A stretch of DNA of 37,316 bases from DATBFX01 sp036558305 (GTDB taxonomy: Bacteria; Chloroflexota; Chloroflexia; Thermomicrobiales; UBA6265). Both the position numbers and the translations under genes were made by a program. Each line of letters begins with the position of its first letter. Position 1 is the stretch's first letter. The notes beneath the pieces were generated by a model. It saw only the letters and a list, made by a program, of their open reading frames with translations, had not been told where the DNA came from and did no database searches. The stretch is from positions 1 to 37,316 of the forward strand of contig DATBFX010000403.1 of assembly GCA_036558305.1 (NCBI GenBank), written 5' to 3'. This document shows, piece after piece, positions 1-7,205 of this stretch.

Positions 1-378
1 CCATCGCAACCGGACGTTCGCTTCGCCGATGTCGAGCAGGTCGAGGAAGTCAGATGGCGGCAAGAAATTGAGCGAGCGATAGTGGACCGTGCCGCGCCGG
101 TCGGCGAAGAGCAGCGTCGGCGTCCAGATCACGTTGAGCGGCCACACGACGGCGCGGTCGCGGAAGAGATCGAGCCGGAGGGGGACGAAGCGCGCGCTGA
201 TCGCGGCGGCGACGGCGGGGTCCGGATACGTCACGGCATCCAGCTTGGCACAACCCCGTCAGGGGTCTTTCCAGACGTCGATCAGGAGGACGCGGCGCGT
301 CGTGCGCGCTTCGGCGAGGGCGATGTCCCAATCGGTGAGCCACGCTAACACAACTACTTGGTCTTCCGCATTGCTCAT
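1..378 (-). CDS. Thioredoxin-fold protein, candidate selenoprotein (UxxC), partial
   Basis: Partial gene running off the window start; 126 codons are visible. The ATG at 378 overlaps the TGA of the upstream DUF2442 gene (ATGA), which supports this start. The frame reads M-S-N-A-E-D, then VLLIDVWKDP, an in-frame TGA (259-261, codon 40), RGCAKLDAVTYPDP, RFVPLRLDL and VIWTPTLLF. This is the thioredoxin layout: a beta strand, a CxxC-type motif at the helix start, the 'DPAV...FVP' segment and a cis-Pro motif (TPT). The TGA falls exactly on the first redox residue, giving U-R-G-C with Cys43 retained. 86 codons after the TGA stay open and protein-like, and a SECIS-like hairpin follows. Inference: selenocysteine insertion and a thiol-redox role. 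Alternatives: a nonsense mutation of a Cys codon (TGC/TGT to TGA) or a sequencing error. Without recoding the product would stop at 39 residues. Confidence 0.72.
216..261 (-). promoter_or_regulatory. Candidate bacterial SECIS element directly after in-frame TGA
   Basis: Read on the minus strand: TGA (261-259), then CGGGGU (258-253), a 9-nt internal loop, CUGGAU (243-238), a 10-nt apical loop GCCGUGACGU (237-228), AUCCGG (227-222) and ACCCCG (221-216). Both 6-bp stems pair fully (one U-G wobble) and stack without a bulge on the 3' side. The apical loop starts with G and lies 21 nt after the TGA. This fits the general bacterial SECIS description: loop about 16-37 nt from UGA, with a G at the loop start. 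A competing 5-bp hairpin can form across the TGA itself (ACCCC 266-262 with GGGGU 257-253), so the fold needs testing. Confidence 0.5.
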
Positions 379-683
379 TGCGTGCCAGTACGCGTAAGCA
401 ACTGCGCCTCTCGTGGGCCGAATTCGACCCGGCCATATGGGGTGTCTTCGCCGTAATAGAGGAACTCAGGAGCAAGATCGGCCCCGGTGGGCCAGTAGAC
501 CGATCCCGCGCTGGGGTCGACTTCGGCCTGCGCAAACAATTCGGTGTCGCGCAGGGGTTCGAATGCCGTCCCCCAAAGTTCGGGCTCAAGATCGACTTCC
601 TTTCGGACACCGTTGTTAAAAGTGACTTCGATGACGTAGGGCCGGAGGACTTTGACCTCGACTGCCCTTTCGCGGTGCTCCAT
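375..683 (-). CDS. DUF2442 domain protein
   Basis: 102 residues. The sequence VLRPYVIEVTFNNGVRKEVD followed by LEPELWG...FEPLRD and FAQAEVDPSAGSVYWPTGADLAPEFLY is the DUF2442 pattern (about 80 aa, small alpha/beta protein). The frame is open further upstream, but ATG 683 is chosen because AGGAAGGAG lies 6-7 bases before it and the conserved domain starts just after. The family often sits next to DUF4160 genes, as here (26 bases downstream of one), and such pairs have been proposed as toxin-antitoxin-like modules; the biochemical role is not established. Its stop overlaps the start of the thioredoxin-fold gene, so the two are probably translationally coupled. Confidence 0.85.
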   Translation of the reverse strand: MEHRERAVEVKVLRPYVIEVTFNNGVRKEVDLEPELWGTAFEPLRDTELFAQAEVDPSAGSVYWPTGADLAPEFLYYGEDTPYGRVEFGPREAQLLTRTGTQ

Positions 684-709
684 GCCATGCTCCTTCCTGG
701 TTTGGAGCG

Positions 710-931
710 TCACGTGAGCGGTCGGATCGGCAGTAGCGTATCCCCTCGTCGCGCCCGATCCCAATCCGCCGCCAACTCCTCCTGGTGCATCGCCGCCCAC
801 TCGAATACGAAACTCTGTGCACGCGACGGCAACTTCCCCTCGATCACGCGGATCGGATCAATTCCGATCAGTGCTTCGTGTTCGCCATACGTGGCGTGAA
901 AGTGCGGCGGGGAATGATCACGGTGGTACAT
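710..931 (-). CDS. DUF4160 domain protein with uncertain, possibly non-canonical start
   Basis: 73 residues from the first ATG: MYHRDHSPPHFHATYGEHEA, then VIEGKLPSRA...VFEWAAMHQEELAADWDRARRG, a clear DUF4160 match (typically about 80 aa, with the HxPPHFH signature). The conserved N-terminal strand LSEFYGIVIQ is encoded in frame upstream of this ATG, so the natural protein should start near 964-970. Between the preceding in-frame stop and position 931 there is no ATG, GTG or TTG. A GGAGG lies 9 bases before an ACG codon at 964-962, which may be a rare start or a mutated ATG. The gene is first in the minus-strand operon and divergent from the sixA-like gene. Translation from 931 would lack the first strand. 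Confidence 0.7.
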   Translation of the reverse strand: MYHRDHSPPHFHATYGEHEALIGIDPIRVIEGKLPSRAQSFVFEWAAMHQEELAADWDRARRGDTLLPIRPLT

Positions 932-1014
932 TTGGATAACGATCCCGTAGAACTCGGAGAGCGTACCACTTGACCTCCAGCGCGTCCGATCTTCGAAGCA
1001 ACGCTGCCAGGGAG

Positions 1015-1020
1015 TATAGT
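1015..1020 (+). promoter_or_regulatory. Putative -10 box of the sixA-like gene
   Basis: TATAGT with a poor -35 (TTCGAA, 992-997) 17 bases upstream. It would give a leader of about 45 bases containing GAGGG before ATG 1071. It lies in the 139-base divergent gap facing the DUF4160 operon. Confidence 0.35.
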
Positions 1021-1070
1021 CGTCCGCATGACCAGCCGAATGTCAATTCGCCGAGCCATGAGGGTTCTCG

Positions 1071-1559
1071 ATGAAAACGCTCCTCATCCTCCGCCATGCC
1101 AAAGCCCAACCCGATTCCCCGCAGGGCGATTGGTCGCGCGATCTGGCCGAGCGCGGCCGCCGCGACGCACCCAAGATGGGCAATCTGATCCGAGAACGCA
1201 TCGGCCCGCCGGATGCGATCGTCTCGTCGGACGCCCACCGCGCCAGACAGACCGCCGAACTCGCCGCAGCGGCGATCGGTTTCGACGCGGCGATCGTTTT
1301 CGACCACGCCATCTACGACGGGGGGCTCGCCGATTTGACTGGTGTTGTTCAATCCCTGCCACAGACGGCCGGCACAGTGCTCCTCGTCGGTCACAATCCG
1401 GGCATGGAGGCGTTGGTCGCGTACCTGTCGGGGACCGAAGTTCGCCTCCCAACGGCCGGCCTTGCCCACCTTGCGCTCGACGTCGATCGCTGGGTCGACG
1501 CCGGAGAGCGATCGGGACGTCTTGTCGTCTCTTACACGCCCAAGGAACTCAAGGCCTGA
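1071..1559 (+). CDS. sixA: SixA-type phosphohistidine phosphatase (histidine phosphatase superfamily)
   Basis: 162 residues, the usual SixA length. The N-terminal LLILRHAKA carries the RH catalytic motif (Arg8, His9), followed by GDWSRDLAERGRRDAPKMG. The second catalytic region is LLVGHNPGMEAL (His in VGHNP), and IVSSDAHRARQTAE is the typical 'SPAxRARQTAE' segment. SixA proteins remove phosphate from phosphohistidine on signalling or PTS proteins; other members of this compact branch act on unknown small substrates. The start is supported by GAGGG 6 bases upstream. The gene ends 38 bases before mutS, but mutS has its own -10 box, so the two need not share a transcript. Confidence 0.9.
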   Translation: MKTLLILRHAKAQPDSPQGDWSRDLAERGRRDAPKMGNLIRERIGPPDAIVSSDAHRARQTAELAAAAIGFDAAIVFDHAIYDGGLADLTGVVQSLPQTAGTVLLVGHNPGMEALVAYLSGTEVRLPTAGLAHLALDVDRWVDAGERSGRLVVSYTPKELKA

Positions 1560-1583
1560 GCCGAACCCTCCGAGATCGCCGCG

Positions 1584-1589
1584 TATAAT
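1584..1589 (+). promoter_or_regulatory. Consensus -10 box of mutS, implying a leaderless mRNA
   Basis: A perfect TATAAT ends 8 bases before the mutS ATG (1598). Transcription normally starts about 7 bases after the -10 box, so it would begin at or next to the ATG. No ribosome-binding site lies in between. No good -35 is visible. Confidence 0.5.
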
Positions 1590-1597
1590 CTGCCGTC

Positions 1598-4258
1598 ATG
1601 TCCCGTCAGGCTGCACGCACACGCGAATCTGCCGACGACGCGGCTCCGGGCGGTGACAAAACCGGGCTCGTTCCCTCGCGCAAGCAGTATCTCGACCTCA
1701 AAGCGCAGCACCCCCAGGCGATCCTCCTCTACCGGCTGGGCGACTTCTACGAGACGTTCGACGACGACGCGAAGGTCGTCGCGCGCGACGCCCGCATCAC
1801 GCTGACGACGCGGTCCTTCGGTCGCAACGGCCGCGTCCCGATGGCGGGGATTCCCTACCACGCGCTCAACCACTACTTGAGCCGCCTGTTGGCCGCCGGG
1901 CACACGATCGCGATCGCCGAGCAGGTGAGCGAACCGGGTCGGGGTCTGGTCGAGCGCGCCGTCACCCGCGTGCTGACGCCGGGCACCGTCGCCGAACCGG
2001 CCCTCTTGCCGGCGGGAGAGAACCGCTACCTGGCGGCCGTGCAGGCCGTTGGGGATCGGTTCGGACTCGCCTGGGTCGACGTCAGCACCGGCGAGTTCGC
2101 GGTCGTCGAGTTGGATGGCCCGCGGGCGCAGACGCAGCTTGCCGAAGAGTTAACCCGTCTCAATCCCTCCGAGTGCCTCGTGCCGGACCACGGCTTCGCG
2201 CTGGAGATCGCCGTCGGGCACCGTACGCGCCTGGAGCGGTGGCACTTCGAACCGCACCGCGCGCGCGACGCGCTGTGCCGGCAGTTCGCGGCGCGGTCGC
2301 TGGCGCCGTACGGCTGCGAGGACCTGCCGGCCGCGACCGGTGCGGCCGGCGCCATCCTCGCCTACCTGACGCGCACCAATCCCGCCCTGCTGCCGCTTCT
2401 GACGGGTCTTCGCACCGAGGCGACCGGCGCCTGGGTCGGTCTCGACGCGGCGACCCGCCGCAACCTGGAGCTCACGCGAAGTCACCGCACCGGCGGTACG
2501 CGCGGCAGCCTGCTCGGCGTCCTCGACGAGACGCGTACCGCGATGGGAGCCCGCGCCCTTCGCCGCCTTATCGGCCAGCCGCTGCGCAACCTCGGCGAGA
2601 TTCGACGCCGACAGGCGATCGTCGCCGACCTCGCCGAACATTCGGGTGTCCGCGCCGAACTCGCGGCGATGCTCGCGGGTATCGGCGACCTGGAGCGTTT
2701 GACCGGGCGCGTCAGTCAGGGGCAGGCGACGATCCGCGAGTTCCTGGCGCTGGCGGCGGCGTTGCGGGCGGTCCGCCGGTTGGCGGATCGCTTGGCCGGG
2801 GCCGAAGCGCGCGAACTCGCGTCATTTGCCGCCGGTCTGGACACCTGCGGTGAAGTCGTCGCCCTCGTCGAGGTGGCGGTCGAGGAAGAGGAGGAAGGGG
2901 GCGGTCGGATCCGACCGGGATTCGACCGTGCGCTGGACGAGGCACACGCCGGTGTCCACGAGACGAGGCGGTGGTTGGCCGGGCTGGAACGGAGCGAACG
3001 CGAACGGACCGGCATCCGCTCGCTCAAAGTCGGGTTCAACAAGGTCTTCGGTTACTACATCGAAGTCACCCGGCCGAATCTCTCACTGGTGCCTCCCGAC
3101 TACGCACGGAAGCAGACAGTTGCGACGGGCGAGCGGTACATCACGACGCAATTGAAGGACGCCGAGGCGCGCATCCTGGCGGCCGACGAAGAGATCGCGG
3201 TCCTGGAGCGCGCCGCCCTCGCCCGGCTCGCGGCCCAAATTACGACGTTCGCCGCGCGATTGGTCGCTACGGCGGCGCGTCTCGCGTACCTGGATGCGCT
3301 CCTTTCGCTGGCCGAGGTCGCGGCGCGGAACCGTTGGGTGCGTCCGGAACTGGAAGTGAGCGACGCACTCGCCATCGCCGGCGGCCGCCACCCGATCGTC
3401 GAGACCGGTCTGGGCGGCGAACCGTTCATCGCCAACGACTGCGTCCTCGGCGGCGACGGGCCGCGGAGTCTGGTCGTGACCGGTCCGAACATGGGGGGCA
3501 AAAGCACGTACCTGCGGCAGGTTGCCGTGATCGTGTTGCTCGCCCAGGTCGGATCGTTCGTGCCGGCAACGCGGGCGAAGATCGGGTTGGTCGATCGCAT
3601 CTTCACCCGCGTCGGCGCCCACGACGACCTGGCCGGCGGCGCCAGCACCTTCATGGTCGAGATGGTCGAAACCGCGACGATCCTCCACCAAGCCAGCCGG
3701 CAAAGTCTGGTCATCCTCGACGAGGTGGGCCGCGGTACCGCCACCGACGACGGACTCGCCATCGCCCGCGCGGTCCTCGAAGATCTGCACAACCGGATCG
3801 GCGCCCGCACCCTCTTCGCCACCCACTACCTGGAGTTGACGTCGCTCGCCGCCTCGTCGCCCGGATTGGCCAACGTCCACGTCGCCGCCCTCGAGCGCGC
3901 TGGTCGCGTCGTCTTCCTCTACGCGGTCCGACCGGGGCCGGCCGACCGCGCCTACGGGATCCACGTCGCCCGTCTCGCGGGGTTGCCGCCGTGGGTGGCC
4001 GATCGTGCACAAACGCTGTTGAACGAGTTGACCGCCGACCGACCGGTCGGCACGCCGGCGGCGTCCCCGGATCGCCCGACGCTTGCCTTCCGGGTGGCCG
4101 AACCGCACGACGGCACCTACCAGTTGACCCTCGACGGTTTTCCATTGGGCCTGCCGGTCGGGGAGGCGCTCGCCCGCGAATTGCGCGAGTTGGACCTGGC
4201 GAAGCTGACGCCGCGCGCGGCGATCGACTGGTTGTTCGAGCGGCAGGCGCGCTTGTGA
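1598..4258 (+). CDS. mutS: DNA mismatch repair protein MutS
   Basis: 886 residues, a normal MutS1 length. The mismatch-reading domain holds LGDFYETF (Phe50-Tyr51-Glu52, the Phe-x-Glu wedge that inserts at the mispair), followed by the connector and lever/clamp regions. The ATPase domain has Walker A GPNMGGKST (about 629-637), Walker B with DEVGRGTATDDG (about 705-716) and the ATHYLELT switch histidine. The C-terminal helix-turn-helix region contributes to dimerisation. MutS finds base mismatches and recruits MutL. There is no Shine-Dalgarno before ATG 1598, consistent with a leaderless message. The gene overlaps the following phosphatase start by 4 bases (GTGA), and mutL follows one gene later. 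Confidence 0.98.
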   Translation: MSRQAARTRESADDAAPGGDKTGLVPSRKQYLDLKAQHPQAILLYRLGDFYETFDDDAKVVARDARITLTTRSFGRNGRVPMAGIPYHALNHYLSRLLAAGHTIAIAEQVSEPGRGLVERAVTRVLTPGTVAEPALLPAGENRYLAAVQAVGDRFGLAWVDVSTGEFAVVELDGPRAQTQLAEELTRLNPSECLVPDHGFALEIAVGHRTRLERWHFEPHRARDALCRQFAARSLAPYGCEDLPAATGAAGAILAYLTRTNPALLPLLTGLRTEATGAWVGLDAATRRNLELTRSHRTGGTRGSLLGVLDETRTAMGARALRRLIGQPLRNLGEIRRRQAIVADLAEHSGVRAELAAMLAGIGDLERLTGRVSQGQATIREFLALAAALRAVRRLADRLAGAEARELASFAAGLDTCGEVVALVEVAVEEEEEGGGRIRPGFDRALDEAHAGVHETRRWLAGLERSERERTGIRSLKVGFNKVFGYYIEVTRPNLSLVPPDYARKQTVATGERYITTQLKDAEARILAADEEIAVLERAALARLAAQITTFAARLVATAARLAYLDALLSLAEVAARNRWVRPELEVSDALAIAGGRHPIVETGLGGEPFIANDCVLGGDGPRSLVVTGPNMGGKSTYLRQVAVIVLLAQVGSFVPATRAKIGLVDRIFTRVGAHDDLAGGASTFMVEMVETATILHQASRQSLVILDEVGRGTATDDGLAIARAVLEDLHNRIGARTLFATHYLELTSLAASSPGLANVHVAALERAGRVVFLYAVRPGPADRAYGIHVARLAGLPPWVADRAQTLLNELTADRPVGTPAASPDRPTLAFRVAEPHDGTYQLTLDGFPLGLPVGEALARELRELDLAKLTPRAAIDWLFERQARL

Positions 4259-5106
4259 GCGGCTACGAGCAGGAATTGCGGGTTGCGGTCGCGCTGGTCC
4301 GGGAAGCGGGCCGGGCCATCCTCAATCTCCTCGAGCGGGCGGCGGTTTCGACGAAGGCGGACGGATCGGTGGTGACCGAGGCCGATTACGCCTCCGACGC
4401 CGCGATCCGCGCCGGTCTCCGCGCCGCGTTCCCGGACGACGCAATCCTGACCGAGGAAGGCGCCGACGATCCGGCACGCCTGTCCCATGACCGTTGTTGG
4501 ATCGCCGACCCGATCGACGGTACCGCCTATTTCGTCGCGCGCTCGGACGACTTCGACGTCTTCCTTGCCCTTGCGGTGGCCGGTCGACCGGTCGTCGCCG
4601 TGTCGTACCAACCGGTGACCGGTCTCCTCCTCGGGGGGGTGGAAGGCGGCGGAGCGTGGATTGAGCGGCCGGATGCGGAAGGCACGCCCCTCGTGTTTCG
4701 GCCGAACCCCGACGAGAGAGTGATCGCGACGAAGGGTTGGGCCGGCGCGCCGGAAAACCTCCCAATGCTCCGACGTGTCGCGCTCCGCATCAACCGGGCG
4801 CGGGTGGTCGAACCGACCCGCAGCCTGTGCGCTCGTGCCCTGCTACCGGGTGCGGCCGGAATCGACGCAATCGCGGCCGTGCCGGTCGGGCGGCCGGTCG
4901 ACTCCTGGGAATGGGATGTCGCGGCGGTAGACCTGATTGTCAGGGAAGCGGGCGGCGCTTCGTCTGACCCGGGCGGACAACCGCTCCGCTTCAACCAGCC
5001 GAAGCCGCTGTTCGACCAGGGATTTGTGATTGCCAACGATCCGGAGATGCACAGACAGATCGTGACGATCTTGGCCGAGGAGAGGGATAAGGAGCGGCGC
5101 GGCTGA
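4255..5106 (+). CDS. Inositol-monophosphatase family phosphatase
   Basis: 283 residues. The GTG start at 4255 overlaps the mutS TGA; the frame is open far upstream but the family match begins here. Metal-binding motifs are present: TEADYASDAAI and ILTEEGADD (the first Glu of the metal site), DPIDGTAYF (the DPxDGT signature) and WEWDVAAVDLIVREAGG (WDxAAxxxIxxEAGG signature). The family includes inositol monophosphatase, fructose-1,6-bisphosphatase, histidinol-phosphatase and CysQ (PAP phosphatase); sequence alone does not choose between them. All are Mg-dependent and Li-sensitive. It sits between mutS and mutL in the same direction, so it is probably co-transcribed with mutS; a link to repair is not implied. 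Confidence 0.9.
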   Translation: MSGYEQELRVAVALVREAGRAILNLLERAAVSTKADGSVVTEADYASDAAIRAGLRAAFPDDAILTEEGADDPARLSHDRCWIADPIDGTAYFVARSDDFDVFLALAVAGRPVVAVSYQPVTGLLLGGVEGGGAWIERPDAEGTPLVFRPNPDERVIATKGWAGAPENLPMLRRVALRINRARVVEPTRSLCARALLPGAAGIDAIAAVPVGRPVDSWEWDVAAVDLIVREAGGASSDPGGQPLRFNQPKPLFDQGFVIANDPEMHRQIVTILAEERDKERRG

Positions 5107-5135
5107 CCGACCATGCGCTGCGAGGCCGTGGTCGG
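5107..5135 (+). terminator. Putative hairpin after the phosphatase gene
   Basis: CCGACCA (5107-5113) and TGGTCGG (5129-5135) pair perfectly across a 15-base loop, directly after the stop codon. There is no T-run, so an intrinsic terminator is uncertain. A -10-like TAGAAT follows at 5195-5200 and could serve mutL. Confidence 0.3.
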
Positions 5136-5243
5136 ACCTCTCAACGTCGCCCTGCAACGTCCTTTCCCAAAACGCGGGAGGCATGCGGCTGAATTAGAAT
5201 GGCGCCTTCGATCAGGTGTTCGATGCGGTTGGACCATGCTTGA

Positions 5244-7046
5244 GTGAACGGCAATCACGAATCCCAAAATCTCGAAGCGGCCGACCGCACCGGTGGCTTC
5301 GATACTTCGGCGCCAGAGTGGCGCGATCCCGCCGCCCGCCGCCCGATCCGGCTCCTGGCCGCACCGGTTGCCGCCCGGATCGCCGCCGGCGAGGTGATCG
5401 AGCGACCGGCCTCGGTCGTCAAGGAGTTGGTCGAGAATGCGCTCGACGCCGGGGCGACGAGTGTAAGGATCGACGTTCGCGGCGGCGGTCTCGGTCTGAT
5501 CCGGGTCGGCGACGACGGCGATGGTATCCCCGGCGACGAACTCTGGCTGGCCTGCCAGCGGCACGCGACCAGCAAGCTCGCCACCGGTCGCCTGGATACG
5601 GTCAGAACGCTCGGTTTTCGCGGCGAAGCCCTGCCGAGTATCGCCAACGTCGCCGAATTGACGATCGTCAGCGCGACCGGCGACGACGGCGTTGGCCGGC
5701 GGGTCACGCTTCGCGATGGTCACCTCGTCATCGACGAACCGGCGCCGCGTCCGCGCGGAACCACCGTCACCGCTCGCTCGCTCTTCCAGACGATGCCGGC
5801 GCGTCTCGCCGCTGCCGGTCGGGCTCAAACCGAGATCGCCCAGATCGGGCAGACCGCCCGGCGCCTCGCCCTCGCCGCGTCGGGTGTTCGCTTCGCCCTG
5901 TTCGTCGAGGATCGGTTGCTGTTTCAGACGAGCGGTTCGGGCGATCTGGCGACGACGCTGGTCGAGGTTTACAGTCCGTCGTTCGCCGGTACGATTCTGC
6001 CGCTCGGTCCGGTCAGGATCGCCGGCGCTACCCTGACCGGGGTCGTCGGCGGACCGGAGATCACGCGGCCCGGGCGGGGTCAGGTGCACGCGATCGTCAA
6101 CGGTCGTTGGGTCCAACCGCGCGGGTTGCTGGCACAGATCGAAGCCGCCTACCGCCCGGTCCTGCCGCGGGGCCGGCACCCGGTGGCCGCGCTCGTGATC
6201 GAGGTGTCCCCGGATCGGGTCGACATCAACGTCCATCCCGCCAAGCTGGAGGTGCGTCTCCTCGACGAGCGCGCGATCGGAACGGCGCTCGGCGATCTCA
6301 TCCGGAGCGCACTGGGGAAGCGCCCCGTACCGCTCGCCACCGGTTTCGTCACCGGAGTTGACGCGATCGACCTGCCCCCCGCCGTGTCGGAGGACCCGTC
6401 CGCCTACGACGACCGCGCGCCGATCGTGACGGCCGGTCTCCCGCCACTCCGCCTCATCGGTCAGGTCCAATCGCGGCTGCTCCTGTTGGAGGGCGACGCC
6501 GGTCTCTACCTCGTCGACCAACACCGCGCCCACGAGCGCATCCTCTACGAGCGACTCTCGGCGACGTCCGGCAAGAGCGGTCCCGAACCGGTGGCGCTCC
6601 CCGATCCATTGCTCCTGGAACTGCGCCCCGCCCAGGTCGCGTCGTTCGCCCACCGACTCGACGAGCTGGCCGCGCTCGGTTTCGACTGCGAAGTCTTCGG
6701 TGGTCGCACCTTCCTGCTCCGGGCCGCCCCCGTCCTCCCCGGGGTGCTGAACGCGGGAGCCCTCGGCGCGCTCGACGGTCTCGGCGAACCCGACGAACTC
6801 GTGCCGACGCTGCTGGCCCTGGCCGACGAGGACGCCGCGGACGGCGAGACCTGGCGCGAACGGCTCCTCGTCCGACTCTCCTGTCGGACGGCGGTCCGGC
6901 GCGGTCGCCCGCTCGACCGCACGCAGATGCGCGGTCTGGTGGAAGGTTTGGGGCAGACCGAGGCACCGGCGGTCTGTCCGCACGGTTCGCCCTTGCTCAT
7001 GCACGTCAGCGGCGACCTGCTGGAGCGGCAGTTCGACTGGCGGTAG
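5244..7046 (+). CDS. mutL: DNA mismatch repair protein MutL
   Basis: 600 residues. The N-terminal GHKL ATPase shows RIAAGEVIERPASVVKELVE (metal-binding Glu and Asn region), DDGDGIPGDEL, RHATSKL and GFRGEALPSIA. After a proline-rich linker, the C-terminal dimerisation/endonuclease domain carries DQHRAHERILYE (about 425-436), SCRTAVRRG, CPHGSP and a terminal FDWR. The classical endonuclease motifs are DQHAxxExxxxE, ACR, C[PA]HGRP and FxR, so the set is present with substitutions (A to R; R to S). Nicking activity is likely but not certain. GTG 5244 is the only in-frame start before the core and gives an unusual 34-residue lead; no clear ribosome site is visible. MutL couples MutS recognition to strand nicking. 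Confidence 0.96.
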   Translation: MNGNHESQNLEAADRTGGFDTSAPEWRDPAARRPIRLLAAPVAARIAAGEVIERPASVVKELVENALDAGATSVRIDVRGGGLGLIRVGDDGDGIPGDELWLACQRHATSKLATGRLDTVRTLGFRGEALPSIANVAELTIVSATGDDGVGRRVTLRDGHLVIDEPAPRPRGTTVTARSLFQTMPARLAAAGRAQTEIAQIGQTARRLALAASGVRFALFVEDRLLFQTSGSGDLATTLVEVYSPSFAGTILPLGPVRIAGATLTGVVGGPEITRPGRGQVHAIVNGRWVQPRGLLAQIEAAYRPVLPRGRHPVAALVIEVSPDRVDINVHPAKLEVRLLDERAIGTALGDLIRSALGKRPVPLATGFVTGVDAIDLPPAVSEDPSAYDDRAPIVTAGLPPLRLIGQVQSRLLLLEGDAGLYLVDQHRAHERILYERLSATSGKSGPEPVALPDPLLLELRPAQVASFAHRLDELAALGFDCEVFGGRTFLLRAAPVLPGVLNAGALGALDGLGEPDELVPTLLALADEDAADGETWRERLLVRLSCRTAVRRGRPLDRTQMRGLVEGLGQTEAPAVCPHGSPLLMHVSGDLLERQFDWR

Positions 7047-7118
7047 GGAACGTTGCCCTTGCCTCGGTCCGCCGGGTGAACGGGACGTATGGTTCATTCG
7101 GCTGCCGCCCACGTGACC

Positions 7119-7148
7119 TTGCCATCGCCGCCGCTCGGGTGCTACCTT
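7119..7148 (+). promoter_or_regulatory. Possible promoter of the LCP gene
   Basis: TTGCCA (7119-7124) and TACCTT (7143-7148), 18-base spacer. A 7-bp inverted repeat CGGGTGC/GCACCCG (7136-7142, 7155-7161) overlaps the -10 and the expected start, and could be an operator or a leader hairpin. Confidence 0.3.
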
Positions 7149-7205
7149 GGTTCGGCACCCGCCGCGTGATTCCCGTGTCGGTTCTGAGGGTAAGGAGTTG
7201 TTGCG

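Noticed and set aside
262..378. Treating the first 39 codons before the TGA as a complete small protein
   Set aside because: The thioredoxin fold continues in the same frame after the TGA, so a 39-residue peptide is not the natural product unless the gene is broken.
704..713. CACGTG-containing sites (for example here and near 15963) as parS
   Set aside because: Flanking bases do not match the parS 16-mer (TGTTTCACGTGAAACA).
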